Positions 38,055 to 45,691 of a DNA stretch of 64,000 nt are shown here, in pieces. The first letter of the stretch is position 1. Every line of letters begins with the position of its first letter. The DNA comes from Conexibacter sp. S30A1. Its GTDB lineage: Bacteria > Actinomycetota > Thermoleophilia > Solirubrobacterales > Solirubrobacteraceae. The notes beneath the pieces were generated by a model that worked only from the letters and a program-made list of their open reading frames with translations, was not told where the DNA came from and searched no databases. The stretch covers positions 806,001-870,000 of the forward strand of contig NZ_CP097127.1 of NCBI RefSeq assembly GCF_023330665.1, given 5' to 3'. The position numbers and the translations under genes are program-made.

Positions 38055-38530
38055 GACGACCGGTCGGGCCGCTCGTTGAGCGACCAGACGACCCAGGCCA
38101 CATGTTCCGGTGCGACCTGCAGCTCGCTTGCCGACCAGCTGCCGGCGCGCCCGTCGCTCCAGGTCAGCGGTGACTGCAGCCGGCGCGGGTCGTAGGCGAG
38201 CGGATCGCCGAGCGCCTTGGCGAGCGCCTCCTTGCTCGCCCACAGCGAGGTCACGAAGCGCCCGTCGTCCAGCGAATCGGCGAACAGGCCAAGCTCGGTC
38301 GGCGTGCAGATCGACTCCGCAAAGGCGCGATCGCTGGCGCTGACGCGCTCCAGATCGACCCCGACCGGCGTGGTGTGCCACGCGACCAGTGCCAGCGGGG
38401 GTGCGTAGGAGCGTGAGACGAAGGGCGCCCCGCGTGCGCGCCAGTGGGCTCTGGCCACAGACCGCAGTTGTCCGGCGCTCGAGCCGGCTTCAGGTAGGCA
38501 GATCAGCTCGTGACACGGTTGCTGTGGCAC
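38042..38530 (-). CDS. 4'-phosphopantetheinyl transferase superfamily protein
   Basis: 162 aa from GTG 38530. The Sfp/AcpS-type metal and CoA motifs are present: VGVDLERVS (G-x-D-x-E) and SLWASKEALAKALGD (W-x-x-K-E-A). It transfers phosphopantetheine from CoA to a carrier-protein serine. The start lies 10 nt after the stop of the Pls-like synthetase on the same strand, so its likely client is the carrier domain of that synthetase (Ser539). An upstream ATG at 38596 would overlap the synthetase end. It is small compared with Sfp (about 224 aa), so the N-terminal half is shortened. Confidence 0.85.
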   Translation of the reverse strand: MPQQPCHELICLPEAGSSAGQLRSVARAHWRARGAPFVSRSYAPPLALVAWHTTPVGVDLERVSASDRAFAESICTPTELGLFADSLDDGRFVTSLWASKEALAKALGDPLAYDPRRLQSPLTWSDGRAGSWSASELQVAPEHVAWVVWSLNERPDRSSQSY

Positions 38531-38540
38531 GTGCGACCTG

Positions 38541-41500
38541 TCAACGCGGCCCCACCGGCGCGCCGTGCCAGCGCGATCCGGCAGGGAGCTCCTCACCGCG
38601 CATCACAATCGACCTGCCGCCGACAGAGGTTCCATCGCCGATCACCGTGTCGGGCAGCGCCACGCTGCTTGGCCCCAGGCTCGCTCCGGCGCCGATCAGG
38701 ACCGGACCGGTGCTCATCACGCGGTCGTGGAAGAGGTGCGTCTCGACCACTGCACCACGCGCCACGGCGCTCCCGTCGGCGAAGCTCGCCAGATCAAACT
38801 CGGTGGTGTTGAGGTTCTCCACCCACACGTCGCTGCCCACGCGGGCGCCGAGCAGTCGCAGGTACAGCGACATCAGCGGGGTGCCGAGCGCCATGTCCAT
38901 CAGCAACGGCCCGGCGAGTTGCTCCTGGCAGCTGTTGATGATCTCATCGCGCCAGACGTAGAAGGAGAAGAATGGGTGATCGCCAGCGGTGTAGCGCCCC
39001 ATCAGTGCCCACTTCACGACCACGGTGACCAGCACCGCGCCGACGCCCAGCGCCACGAGGATGACGGGCATGGCCACGGCCATCCAGGCCACGCCGAGGT
39101 GACGGTGGATGTCCTCGGCAAGCCCGTAGGCACCGGAGCCAAGTGCGAAGGCGACCGAGCTCGGCAGCATGATGCGAATCACGTCCATCAACCGCCTGGC
39201 TACGCGCAGGCCCAGGGGAGGGTTGATGGTGCGTGCCGGGTCGGCGCACATGGGTCGGCGTGGCAGCTCGAGCGCCGGCGAGCCGAGCCACGATGTGCCC
39301 GGCGCCGGCGCCGGCGGCGCGAGCGTCATCACGCCGATCAGGCTGTCATCGCCGATGGTGCTTCCCGCTTGCAGGATCGCGCTGTTGCCGAGGAATGTCC
39401 GGTCGCCGACCTCTATGGGTGCAACGTAGAGCCAGCCGTCACGAGCGCGCGCGCTGGCAAAGACGACGTCGTCAGCCGCGAAGCTGGCGCTACCGAGGCG
39501 CGTCAGACGGTTGAGGCCAACGACGTTTGAGACCTCGGTGCGTGGGCCCACGGGAATGCCGCAGAGCCTGAGCCAGCGGTTGGTGAAGCTCGATGCGTAC
39601 AGCGGAAAGAGCGCAAAGCGTGACTGCTCCATGATCCGATCTGTCATCCAAAGCGCCCAGGGTGTCGGACCGTTGCCGTGGTGCCAGCCCGGCTTGATCA
39701 GCCGGCCCAGGAGCCGCACGCAGAGTGCCACAGACAGCGCCATGAAGACCGTGAAAAGCAGCGCGAACGCCGGGGAGAGCAGCAGCATGTCGCGCATCAG
39801 CGCAAGCGAGTGCCGTGGGGCACGCTCGACCATCAGCAGCGGCGCCAGACCGGGTGCGGCCGCCAGCAGCGGCAACACCATCTGGGCGATCATCCCGAGC
39901 GCGTAGAGGCGCCGCCACCGTCGTGCGCGCTCAGGTGCGGTCGGTGGTGGTGGGGTCGCCGGCCAGTTCTCGCCAGCCTTTCCGACCTTCCTGCCTGGGG
40001 CGCCTGCCCAGCGCTCACCTGCTGGGACCGTGCCCGTGATCACAGTTCCCGGCTCAACTTCTGAACCGGGTTCGAGGCGCGCGCCTGGCATCAGCAGCGT
40101 GCGCGCGCCGACGCGCGCACCGGCACCGACCGACACCTCACCGATCACCAGCTCGGCGCCTTCAACGTGCCAGCCCAGCATGTCGACGGCACCCTCGACC
40201 GTGGCACCTGGGCCGATCTCGATGAAGGATGCTGCCGACGGCAGCGTTCCGAGCCTCGCGCCGCGCCCGACGCGGTGCCCGAGCAGCCTGGCGTAGCGCG
40301 CAGCCCAGGGGGTACCGGCCAGGCCATCCAGGCGGCAGTGGCCAGCGACGTGCTCGACGAAGCTGACCCTGAAACTGAGCCAGCTGTTGCGCGGATAGCG
40401 TCCCGGTTTCACGCCCCTGAGCAGGACCCTGCTGACCGTGACCGAGATCAGCGCCCGGGTAGCAACGTTTGAGAGCAGCAGCCAGCCACCGATGATCCAT
40501 AGCCACCCGAGCTGCGGTCCAACGTGATACCAGCGGTCAAACGCCAGCACCCCAGCCATCCAGGAGGGCACGTCGATCAGCACCAGGCTCAGATGCAGGA
40601 TCAGTTGCGCGAGGCGCGCGCCGCGGCTGGAGCGAGCTTCGCTGCTGGCCACACTCATCCCAGACTCGCCGAGGTCCTGCAGCCGTGCGGCGAAGGTGCT
40701 GAGTGTCGGGTTGTGGTAGAGGTCTGCGACCGCCACAGCCGGGTAGCGACGCCGCACGGTTGAGATCAGCTTGGCCGCGGCGAGGCTCGTGCCGCCAGCG
40801 GCGAAGAAGTCGGAGTTGGGTCCGAGCGCAACCGGCCCAAGCTGTTCAACCCAACGCTCGCCGACCCAGATCTCGTGCTCACTGAGCACGCTGCCGTCCG
40901 CGCCAACTCCCGCGGCCAAGGCTTGCGTGTCGTCTGAGAGCGGCCATGGCAGCGCGCGACGGTCGACCTTGCCGGCGGTGTTGACCGGCAGTTGCTCAAG
41001 CGCGACGAGCAGTGGCGCCAGACCAGCCGGCAGGCGCTGGGCGACGTGCTGGCGAATTTGGTCGTGGTCACCGTCGGCGACGATGTAACCCACCAGGAGC
41101 TTGTTCCCAGAGCTGCTCTCCCTGGCCACGACGGCCGCCGCACGAACGCCCGGCGCGCTCTGGAGCGCTGCCTCCACCTCGCCCAGCTCGATGCGTCGGC
41201 CGCCGACCTTGACCTGATCGTCGCGCCTGCCTACGAACTCCAGGCCATGTTCACCGATGCGGACGATGTCACCAGTGCGGTATGCGCGCCGCCAGCCCAG
41301 CGCCTCGACACCGGCGTAGCGTGTCGCGTCCAGCTCGGGATCAAGGTAACGGCCAAGGCCGACGCCGGCGATCACCAACTCGCCGCTTTCACCAGGGTCG
41401 ACCGGCCGTTCCCCATCAAGCACGGCCACCTGCCAGCCTTTCAGCGGCCAGCCGATGCTGATCGGCTCGCCGGGGATGATCGGCGCCGCCGTGGAGACGA

Positions 41501-42401
41501 CGGTCGCCTCCGTGGGACCATAGGTGTTCCAAACCTCCCGCCCGGCGGCCAGGCGCCAGCCGAGCTTCTCGGGGCAGGCTTCGCCGCCGAGGATCAGCAG
41601 CCGCACGTTTTGCAGGCAGGACTCATCCCAGAGCGCCGCGAGCGTCGGCACCGTGGAGACGACCGTGATGTGCCGTTCCACAAGCCAACTGCCCAGCTCG
41701 ACGCCGGCACGAACGACCTCCCGCGGGGCGGGCACCAGCGCCGCACCGTGCGCCCAGGCAAGCCACATCTCCTCACAGCTGGCGTCAAAGCCAACCGACA
41801 GGCCGGCCAGGACCCGGTCGCTGGAGTGCACCTCCCAGAGCTTGGACTCGGCCTGCACAAACGCTGCCGCTGAGCGGTGGGTTACGGCCACGCCCTTCGG
41901 CTGGCCGGTCGTGCCGGATGTGAAGATGATCCAGGCGTCATCATCGGCCTGCGGCTCGCCGCACGCGCGGCGCGGCGCGTGAGCTGTCATCTGGATGCTT
42001 GCGTCCATGCCGAGCACGGCACAGGCCTCCGAGCGCTCGAGAATGCTGTTGGCGCGCTCCTGCGGATCGTCGGCGTCGATCGGTACGTAGGCGGCACCGC
42101 AGGCGATGACCGCAAGAATCGCTGCGTAGAGCTCCGCACCGCCGCTGCGCACACGCACCGCCACGCGGTCGCCGCGACCGATGCCGCGCGCCCGCAGGCG
42201 CGCCGCCAGAGAGGCTACGGCGGCGTCCAGCTCCGCATACGAGTAGGTCGCGTCTGGCGCGTCAAGCGCCAAGCGCTCAGGCCAGCGCTCAACCGTGCCC
42301 CTGAAGATCTCAAGCAGCGTCCGCGCGCGCTGCTCGCGACTCGGGTTCCAGGCCCGTTGACGGGCGCTCACAGCTGGGCCAATCGACTGCACTGGTTTCA
42401 C
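38541..42401 (-). CDS. Pls/PosA-type non-ribosomal peptide synthetase with membrane beta-helix modules
   Basis: 1286 aa, the size and layout of epsilon-poly-lysine synthetase-like enzymes. An adenylation domain spans about 25-495 (FTSGTTGQPKGVAVTH, FDASCEEMW, NTYGPTEA, RRDDQVKVGGRRIELGE, NTAGKVDRR with Lys478). The residue matching GrsA position 239 is Glu, usual for cationic amino acids. A carrier domain has Ser539 in FFAAGGTSLAAAK. Three paired-TM plus left-handed beta-helix acyltransferase-like modules end near 800, 1048 and 1286. It would join one amino acid type into a short chain at the membrane. There is no thioesterase. The product (poly-Lys, -Orn, -Dab or a lipid-amino acid) is inferred. 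Confidence 0.88.
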   Translation of the reverse strand: MKPVQSIGPAVSARQRAWNPSREQRARTLLEIFRGTVERWPERLALDAPDATYSYAELDAAVASLAARLRARGIGRGDRVAVRVRSGGAELYAAILAVIACGAAYVPIDADDPQERANSILERSEACAVLGMDASIQMTAHAPRRACGEPQADDDAWIIFTSGTTGQPKGVAVTHRSAAAFVQAESKLWEVHSSDRVLAGLSVGFDASCEEMWLAWAHGAALVPAPREVVRAGVELGSWLVERHITVVSTVPTLAALWDESCLQNVRLLILGGEACPEKLGWRLAAGREVWNTYGPTEATVVSTAAPIIPGEPISIGWPLKGWQVAVLDGERPVDPGESGELVIAGVGLGRYLDPELDATRYAGVEALGWRRAYRTGDIVRIGEHGLEFVGRRDDQVKVGGRRIELGEVEAALQSAPGVRAAAVVARESSSGNKLLVGYIVADGDHDQIRQHVAQRLPAGLAPLLVALEQLPVNTAGKVDRRALPWPLSDDTQALAAGVGADGSVLSEHEIWVGERWVEQLGPVALGPNSDFFAAGGTSLAAAKLISTVRRRYPAVAVADLYHNPTLSTFAARLQDLGESGMSVASSEARSSRGARLAQLILHLSLVLIDVPSWMAGVLAFDRWYHVGPQLGWLWIIGGWLLLSNVATRALISVTVSRVLLRGVKPGRYPRNSWLSFRVSFVEHVAGHCRLDGLAGTPWAARYARLLGHRVGRGARLGTLPSAASFIEIGPGATVEGAVDMLGWHVEGAELVIGEVSVGAGARVGARTLLMPGARLEPGSEVEPGTVITGTVPAGERWAGAPGRKVGKAGENWPATPPPPTAPERARRWRRLYALGMIAQMVLPLLAAAPGLAPLLMVERAPRHSLALMRDMLLLSPAFALLFTVFMALSVALCVRLLGRLIKPGWHHGNGPTPWALWMTDRIMEQSRFALFPLYASSFTNRWLRLCGIPVGPRTEVSNVVGLNRLTRLGSASFAADDVVFASARARDGWLYVAPIEVGDRTFLGNSAILQAGSTIGDDSLIGVMTLAPPAPAPGTSWLGSPALELPRRPMCADPARTINPPLGLRVARRLMDVIRIMLPSSVAFALGSGAYGLAEDIHRHLGVAWMAVAMPVILVALGVGAVLVTVVVKWALMGRYTAGDHPFFSFYVWRDEIINSCQEQLAGPLLMDMALGTPLMSLYLRLLGARVGSDVWVENLNTTEFDLASFADGSAVARGAVVETHLFHDRVMSTGPVLIGAGASLGPSSVALPDTVIGDGTSVGGRSIVMRGEELPAGSRWHGAPVGPR

Positions 42402-42526
42402 GCTGGTGGCCTCCTGGGGTCCGTCCGTAGGTCTGGGAGCTTGCAGCTAAGCTGGTCAGCACGAAGCCCTGATAAGCGGCCTGTTAGGACTTCGTTACCA
42501 GGTGTTTTTACACAGGTTGTATTAAC
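42402..42526. promoter_or_regulatory. Upstream region of the Pls-like gene, interrupted by an IS
   Basis: 125 nt remain between the Pls-like ATG (42401) and the IS left end. The rest of the original ~175-nt divergent promoter region lies beyond the IS, before the thioesterase at 44154. The segment GGTGTTTTTACACAGG near 42500 is unusually AT-rich for this DNA and could be promoter material. No clear -35/-10 pair is assigned. Confidence 0.4.
42522..42526. repeat. Target site duplication TTAAC, left copy
   Basis: TTAAC directly precedes the left inverted repeat and occurs again at 44099-44103 directly after the right one, the signature of a transposition event. Confidence 0.8.
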
Positions 42527-44098
42527 CTCGGGTTTCGCACTTTTGGGCCTGTAGCGGCATAGCGGCGTAGCAGGTGGTGGTGGACGGGGCCGTGGCGGGC
42601 TGGTGTGGCCTGTTGGCGCGGTGTCGGGGAAGGAGCATCGGCGGCTTGCGCGAAAGCGGTTGCTGTCAACATAACCCGTCCGTCGCGGCCAAGGGGAGGC
42701 ACGCTGCGCGGCTTCTCTTGGAGGCTGCCGCCGATGCTCTGCGTCCCATCTTCGCTGAACGAGCTGCTTGTCCTGTTTGAGTCGTGTTTCACCCGTCCCA
42801 CGTTTGAGACGTTCCGGGGGGTGTTGGTCGGTCAGGTCTCGCAGACCTCTCTGCGGTGCGTGACCGGGATGCTGACAGGCTCAAGGCTGTCGGGGGTGTG
42901 GCATCACGCGCGTTGCCACCGGTTCTTCGCCAATGCCCGCTGGTCCGTGGACGAGCTCGGGTTACGGCTCGCCTGCCTGATCGTTGAGCGGTTCACAGAA
43001 CCGGGTGCGAGCGTGCTGGTCGCGGTCGACGACACGCTCCTGAAACGCAGGGGACGCCGGATCCACGGCACCTTCTGGCATCACGACGCGACCGCCAACA
43101 GCCGCTCAGGCTCGGTCGCGTGGGGGAACAACTGGATCGTGGCCGGGATCTGTGTCAAGCTGCCGTTCCTGCAGCGCACCGTATGTTTGCCGGTCCTGTT
43201 CCGGCTCTGGCAGCCGCGGCGCGAACAGTTCGTCAAGCAGCACAAGCCCGATCCTGAGCGGCCCGGGAAGGTCAAGCTGGCCAGGGCGATGGTCTGCCTG
43301 CTCGCCAAACGGCTGCCGGATCGCCAGATCAACGTGGTCGGTGACAGCGCCTACATCAGCCAGGCGTGGCGTGCTGCACCCAAGCGGGTGACGATCACAT
43401 CGAGGCTGCGTAGCAACGCGGTGATCTACGCCCCTGCGCCGCCGCGCACCGGCAAACGCGGCCGGCCACGCAAATGGGGCAAACAGCTTGAAAGCCTTCA
43501 ACAGATCGCAGCCGACCCCGCCACCGAATGGGTAAAGACGACCGTCAGGCGCTACAGCAAAACCGAGACGCTCGAGCTGGCTGAGATCAACTGCCTGTGG
43601 GAGCCGCTCGGCGCCGAAACCCCGGTCCGTGTGATCCTCGTCAAAGACGACACCAAGCCGTGCGGCTACCAGATCGCGCTGATCACCACCGACCTTCACG
43701 CCACCGCCGCGCAGATCGTCGAACGCTACGCAGACCGCTGGCCGATCGAAGTCGCCTTCCAGGACGGCAAAGAACTGTTCGGCGTCGGTGATGCCCGCAA
43801 CCGGACCGAGAAAGCCGTGCAACGGACCGTCCCATTCCAGTTCTTGGCGATGGACCTCACGATCATCTGGTACGCGCTCTACGGACATCACCCCGACATC
43901 GTCACAGAGCATCGCGCCCGCGCCCCCTGGTATGTCTCCAAGACCACCCCATCATTCCAGGACATGCTCGCCAAGCTACGACGAGTGATCATCGCCACCC
44001 AATTTCAACCCGAACAGGCCCGAACCCCCACAACCCAGGAAATCAACCAAGTCCAGCAAGCATGGGCAGCCGCCGGCCTATGAACTGCGAAACCCGAG
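42527..44098. mobile_element. Complete insertion sequence, IS701-like (1572 bp)
   Basis: Terminal inverted repeats start CTCGGGTTTCGCA at 42527-42539 and are matched by TGCGAAACCCGAG at 44086-44098. A 5-bp duplication TTAAC flanks the element. A single intact DDE transposase fills it. The TTAA-containing target fits IS701-type preference; a 5-bp duplication is also reported in a sub-branch of that family. Matching TIRs, duplication and an uninterrupted gene indicate a recent insertion. It separates the Pls-like gene from the thioesterase. Confidence 0.9.
42734..44083 (+). CDS. DDE transposase (IS701-like)
   Basis: 449 aa from ATG 42734. The N-terminal block PTFETFRGVLVGQVSQTSLRCVTGML resembles the DNA-binding region of IS701-type enzymes. 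The catalytic triad candidates are Asp in VLVAVDDTLLKRRGRRIHG, Asp in INVVGDSAYISQAW, and Glu in WPIEVAFQDGKELFGVGDARNR. The frame is open upstream to 42605, and a longer N-terminus is possible, but it looks Arg/Ala-rich and non-native. The stop at 44083 lies 15 nt inside the right end. No frameshift is seen, so the enzyme is probably functional. Confidence 0.9.
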   Translation: MLCVPSSLNELLVLFESCFTRPTFETFRGVLVGQVSQTSLRCVTGMLTGSRLSGVWHHARCHRFFANARWSVDELGLRLACLIVERFTEPGASVLVAVDDTLLKRRGRRIHGTFWHHDATANSRSGSVAWGNNWIVAGICVKLPFLQRTVCLPVLFRLWQPRREQFVKQHKPDPERPGKVKLARAMVCLLAKRLPDRQINVVGDSAYISQAWRAAPKRVTITSRLRSNAVIYAPAPPRTGKRGRPRKWGKQLESLQQIAADPATEWVKTTVRRYSKTETLELAEINCLWEPLGAETPVRVILVKDDTKPCGYQIALITTDLHATAAQIVERYADRWPIEVAFQDGKELFGVGDARNRTEKAVQRTVPFQFLAMDLTIIWYALYGHHPDIVTEHRARAPWYVSKTTPSFQDMLAKLRRVIIATQFQPEQARTPTTQEINQVQQAWAAAGL

Positions 44099-44103
44099 TT
44101 AAC
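44099..44103. repeat. Target site duplication TTAAC, right copy
   Basis: Second copy of the 5-bp direct repeat flanking the insertion sequence. Confidence 0.8.
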
Positions 44104-44153
44104 CTAAAGGTGCCCCCAGGGGCGCCTGCGGACCGGTTTATCCACGACCCGTT

Positions 44154-44600
44154 ATGGTGCGCGAGGTGCCGGACCTGCCCTTCAGCTCAAGCAGCGGCTT
44201 TGATGCCTTCTACGGGCTCGAGTTCCTCGAGCTCGGGCCGGAACGGGCACGTGGGCAGCTCCTCGTGCGGCCCGAGCACCTGCAGCCCTTTGGCCTCGTG
44301 CACGGCGGCGTTTATGCCGCGATGGCTGAGGGCCTGACGTCGTTCTCGACAGCCTCGGTCATGCTCGAGCGCGGATTCGCTGCCAGCGGGCTCTCAAATC
44401 ACACGAGCTTTCTGCGGCCGATCACCGCAGGCACCGTCCACGCCTTGGCCACCCGCAGGCATGCAGGGCGAACGACATGGGTCTGGGAAGTCGAGCTGGC
44501 CGACGATGCGGACAGACTGTGCGCGATCTCGCGGGTGACGATCGCCGTGCGCCCGCTTGGACCAGACGACGCACGAGCGCTAGCCGATGCGACTGTGTGA
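44154..44600 (+). CDS. PaaI-type hotdog thioesterase
   Basis: 148 aa. The hotdog fold signature LQPFGLVHGGVYAAMAEGLTS carries the HGG turn and the catalytic-helix Glu. SNHTSFLRPITAGTVHALATRRHAGRTTWVWEVEL follows as in PaaI/YbgC-like thioesterases. It would hydrolyse an acyl- or aryl-CoA; the substrate is unknown. It starts at ATG 44154, only 50 nt from the IS insertion, so its native promoter region has been split. A palindrome covers the stop codon and probably ends the transcript. Confidence 0.85.
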   Translation: MVREVPDLPFSSSSGFDAFYGLEFLELGPERARGQLLVRPEHLQPFGLVHGGVYAAMAEGLTSFSTASVMLERGFAASGLSNHTSFLRPITAGTVHALATRRHAGRTTWVWEVELADDADRLCAISRVTIAVRPLGPDDARALADATV

Positions 44601-44608
44601 TCACAGTC
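44591..44608. terminator. Palindrome at the thioesterase stop codon
   Basis: GACTGTG at 44591-44597 pairs with CACAGTC at 44602-44608 around TGAT, and it includes the TGA stop. A short hairpin or possibly an operator. It precedes the riboswitch region. Confidence 0.45.
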
Positions 44609-44661
44609 ACACACGCACCCGCTCGCTTATGCAAACCTGCCGGACGTCATAAATCGACCTG

Positions 44662-44852
44662 CCGAATCGTCTGCGCTCGGTGCGCGGGCGAGCGGGGGAA
44701 CCAATGTCCGCCAGCCAGCCTGGCCTGGCCGGACGGGGGCGAATCGGATGCGGGCAACCTGCCCACAGCATCCGTAGCGCAGAGCACACACGCCACGCGT
44801 GCGTGATGCTCACCGCGAGCCCGTCAGCTAACCCCGTAGGCGCCTGTCGATA
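44662..44852 (+). promoter_or_regulatory. Probable c-di-AMP riboswitch (ydaO/yuaA type)
   Basis: The 190 nt before the RlpA-like gene hold the hallmark order of ydaO-class RNA: GCCGAATC (44661-44668), GCGGGGGAACCAATGTCCG (44692-44710), GGGGGCGAATCGG (44735-44747), and GTCAGCTAACCCCGTAGGCG (44823-44842). Two similar halves give the known pseudo-two-fold pocket binding two c-di-AMP. In actinobacteria this class usually controls wall hydrolases and RlpA or Rpf-type proteins; binding normally turns expression off. It ends 25 nt before the ATG. Confidence 0.85.
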
Positions 44853-44876
44853 ACGCAAAAGGGGGGCCCTCACCGT

Positions 44877-45605
44877 ATGAGAGCCAAAACTGACAGGGGC
44901 ACGCTCCGCGTGCTGAGATCCGTTGTGTTGGCGCTGGTCGCGCTGACCCTTGCTGGCGGCCTCGCGGTGGGCTCTGCACGCGCGCTGGCTGCCGTCACGC
45001 CCGCTGGCCAGCACTCCGCAGCGGCAAGGCGCAGGCCGCGAGGCCGGCGAGCAGAGCACTCGCTCCGCTCGGCGCTGCGCGTTGCCCGGCGCGATCTGGC
45101 TGCGCCTTCCGGGACCGTACTCGTGGTCCGCGGGGTGCTGAAACCGGCCCGTCCGGGTGCCCGCGTCCGCCTTATCGCCCGCGCTGGCCGCGCCTGGCGG
45201 ACAGTCGGCTATGCGCGAACACGGCGCAGCGGCCACTTCGGCATCCGCTACCGGCTACACGGGACCGGCGAGAGCGCCATCAGGGTGGCGTTCGCCGGCA
45301 GTCGCTTCGCACGCCCAGCCTCAGCCCTCGCGGGGAGCATCATGGTGCTCACGCCGGCCGTCGCCTCTTGGTATGACGATGCCGGAAGCACCGCGTGCGG
45401 GTTTCACGCGCGCTACGGCATAGCCAGCCGCACGCTTCCCTGTGGCACGCACGTGACGCTCTCCTACGGCGGGCGGACGGTCGTCGCAACCGTCGACGAC
45501 CGTGGCCCCTATATATACGGGCGCACGTTTGACCTGAACCAGAACACAGCCGGCTACCTCGGGATGTGGGGCGTGGCCCGTGTGTACTCCTGTGTGAGCG
45601 CCTGA
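44877..45605 (+). CDS. Secreted RlpA-like double-psi beta-barrel protein
   Basis: 242 aa. A signal peptide covers residues 1 to about 40 (LRSVVLALVALTLAGGLAVGSARALA). A ~110-residue basic middle region precedes a C-terminal RlpA/DPBB domain: ASWYDDAGSTACGFHARYGIASRTLPCGTHVTLSYGG, then TVVATVDDRGPYIYGRTFDLN and TAGYLGMWGVARV. The catalytic-type Asp of RlpA lytic transglycosylases appears in VDDRGPY and FDLN. It probably acts on or binds peptidoglycan outside the membrane. Expression is likely set by the c-di-AMP riboswitch directly upstream. ATG 44877 follows an AAGGGGGG ribosome-binding stretch. Confidence 0.88.
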   Translation: MRAKTDRGTLRVLRSVVLALVALTLAGGLAVGSARALAAVTPAGQHSAAARRRPRGRRAEHSLRSALRVARRDLAAPSGTVLVVRGVLKPARPGARVRLIARAGRAWRTVGYARTRRSGHFGIRYRLHGTGESAIRVAFAGSRFARPASALAGSIMVLTPAVASWYDDAGSTACGFHARYGIASRTLPCGTHVTLSYGGRTVVATVDDRGPYIYGRTFDLNQNTAGYLGMWGVARVYSCVSA

Positions 45606-45691
45606 AGCGGAGGCTCGGTGCGCGCTCCAACGAGCGTCGAGCCTGTCAGCTGCGCCTCATGGCCGGTGATCGCCCGCCGATACGCACAACA

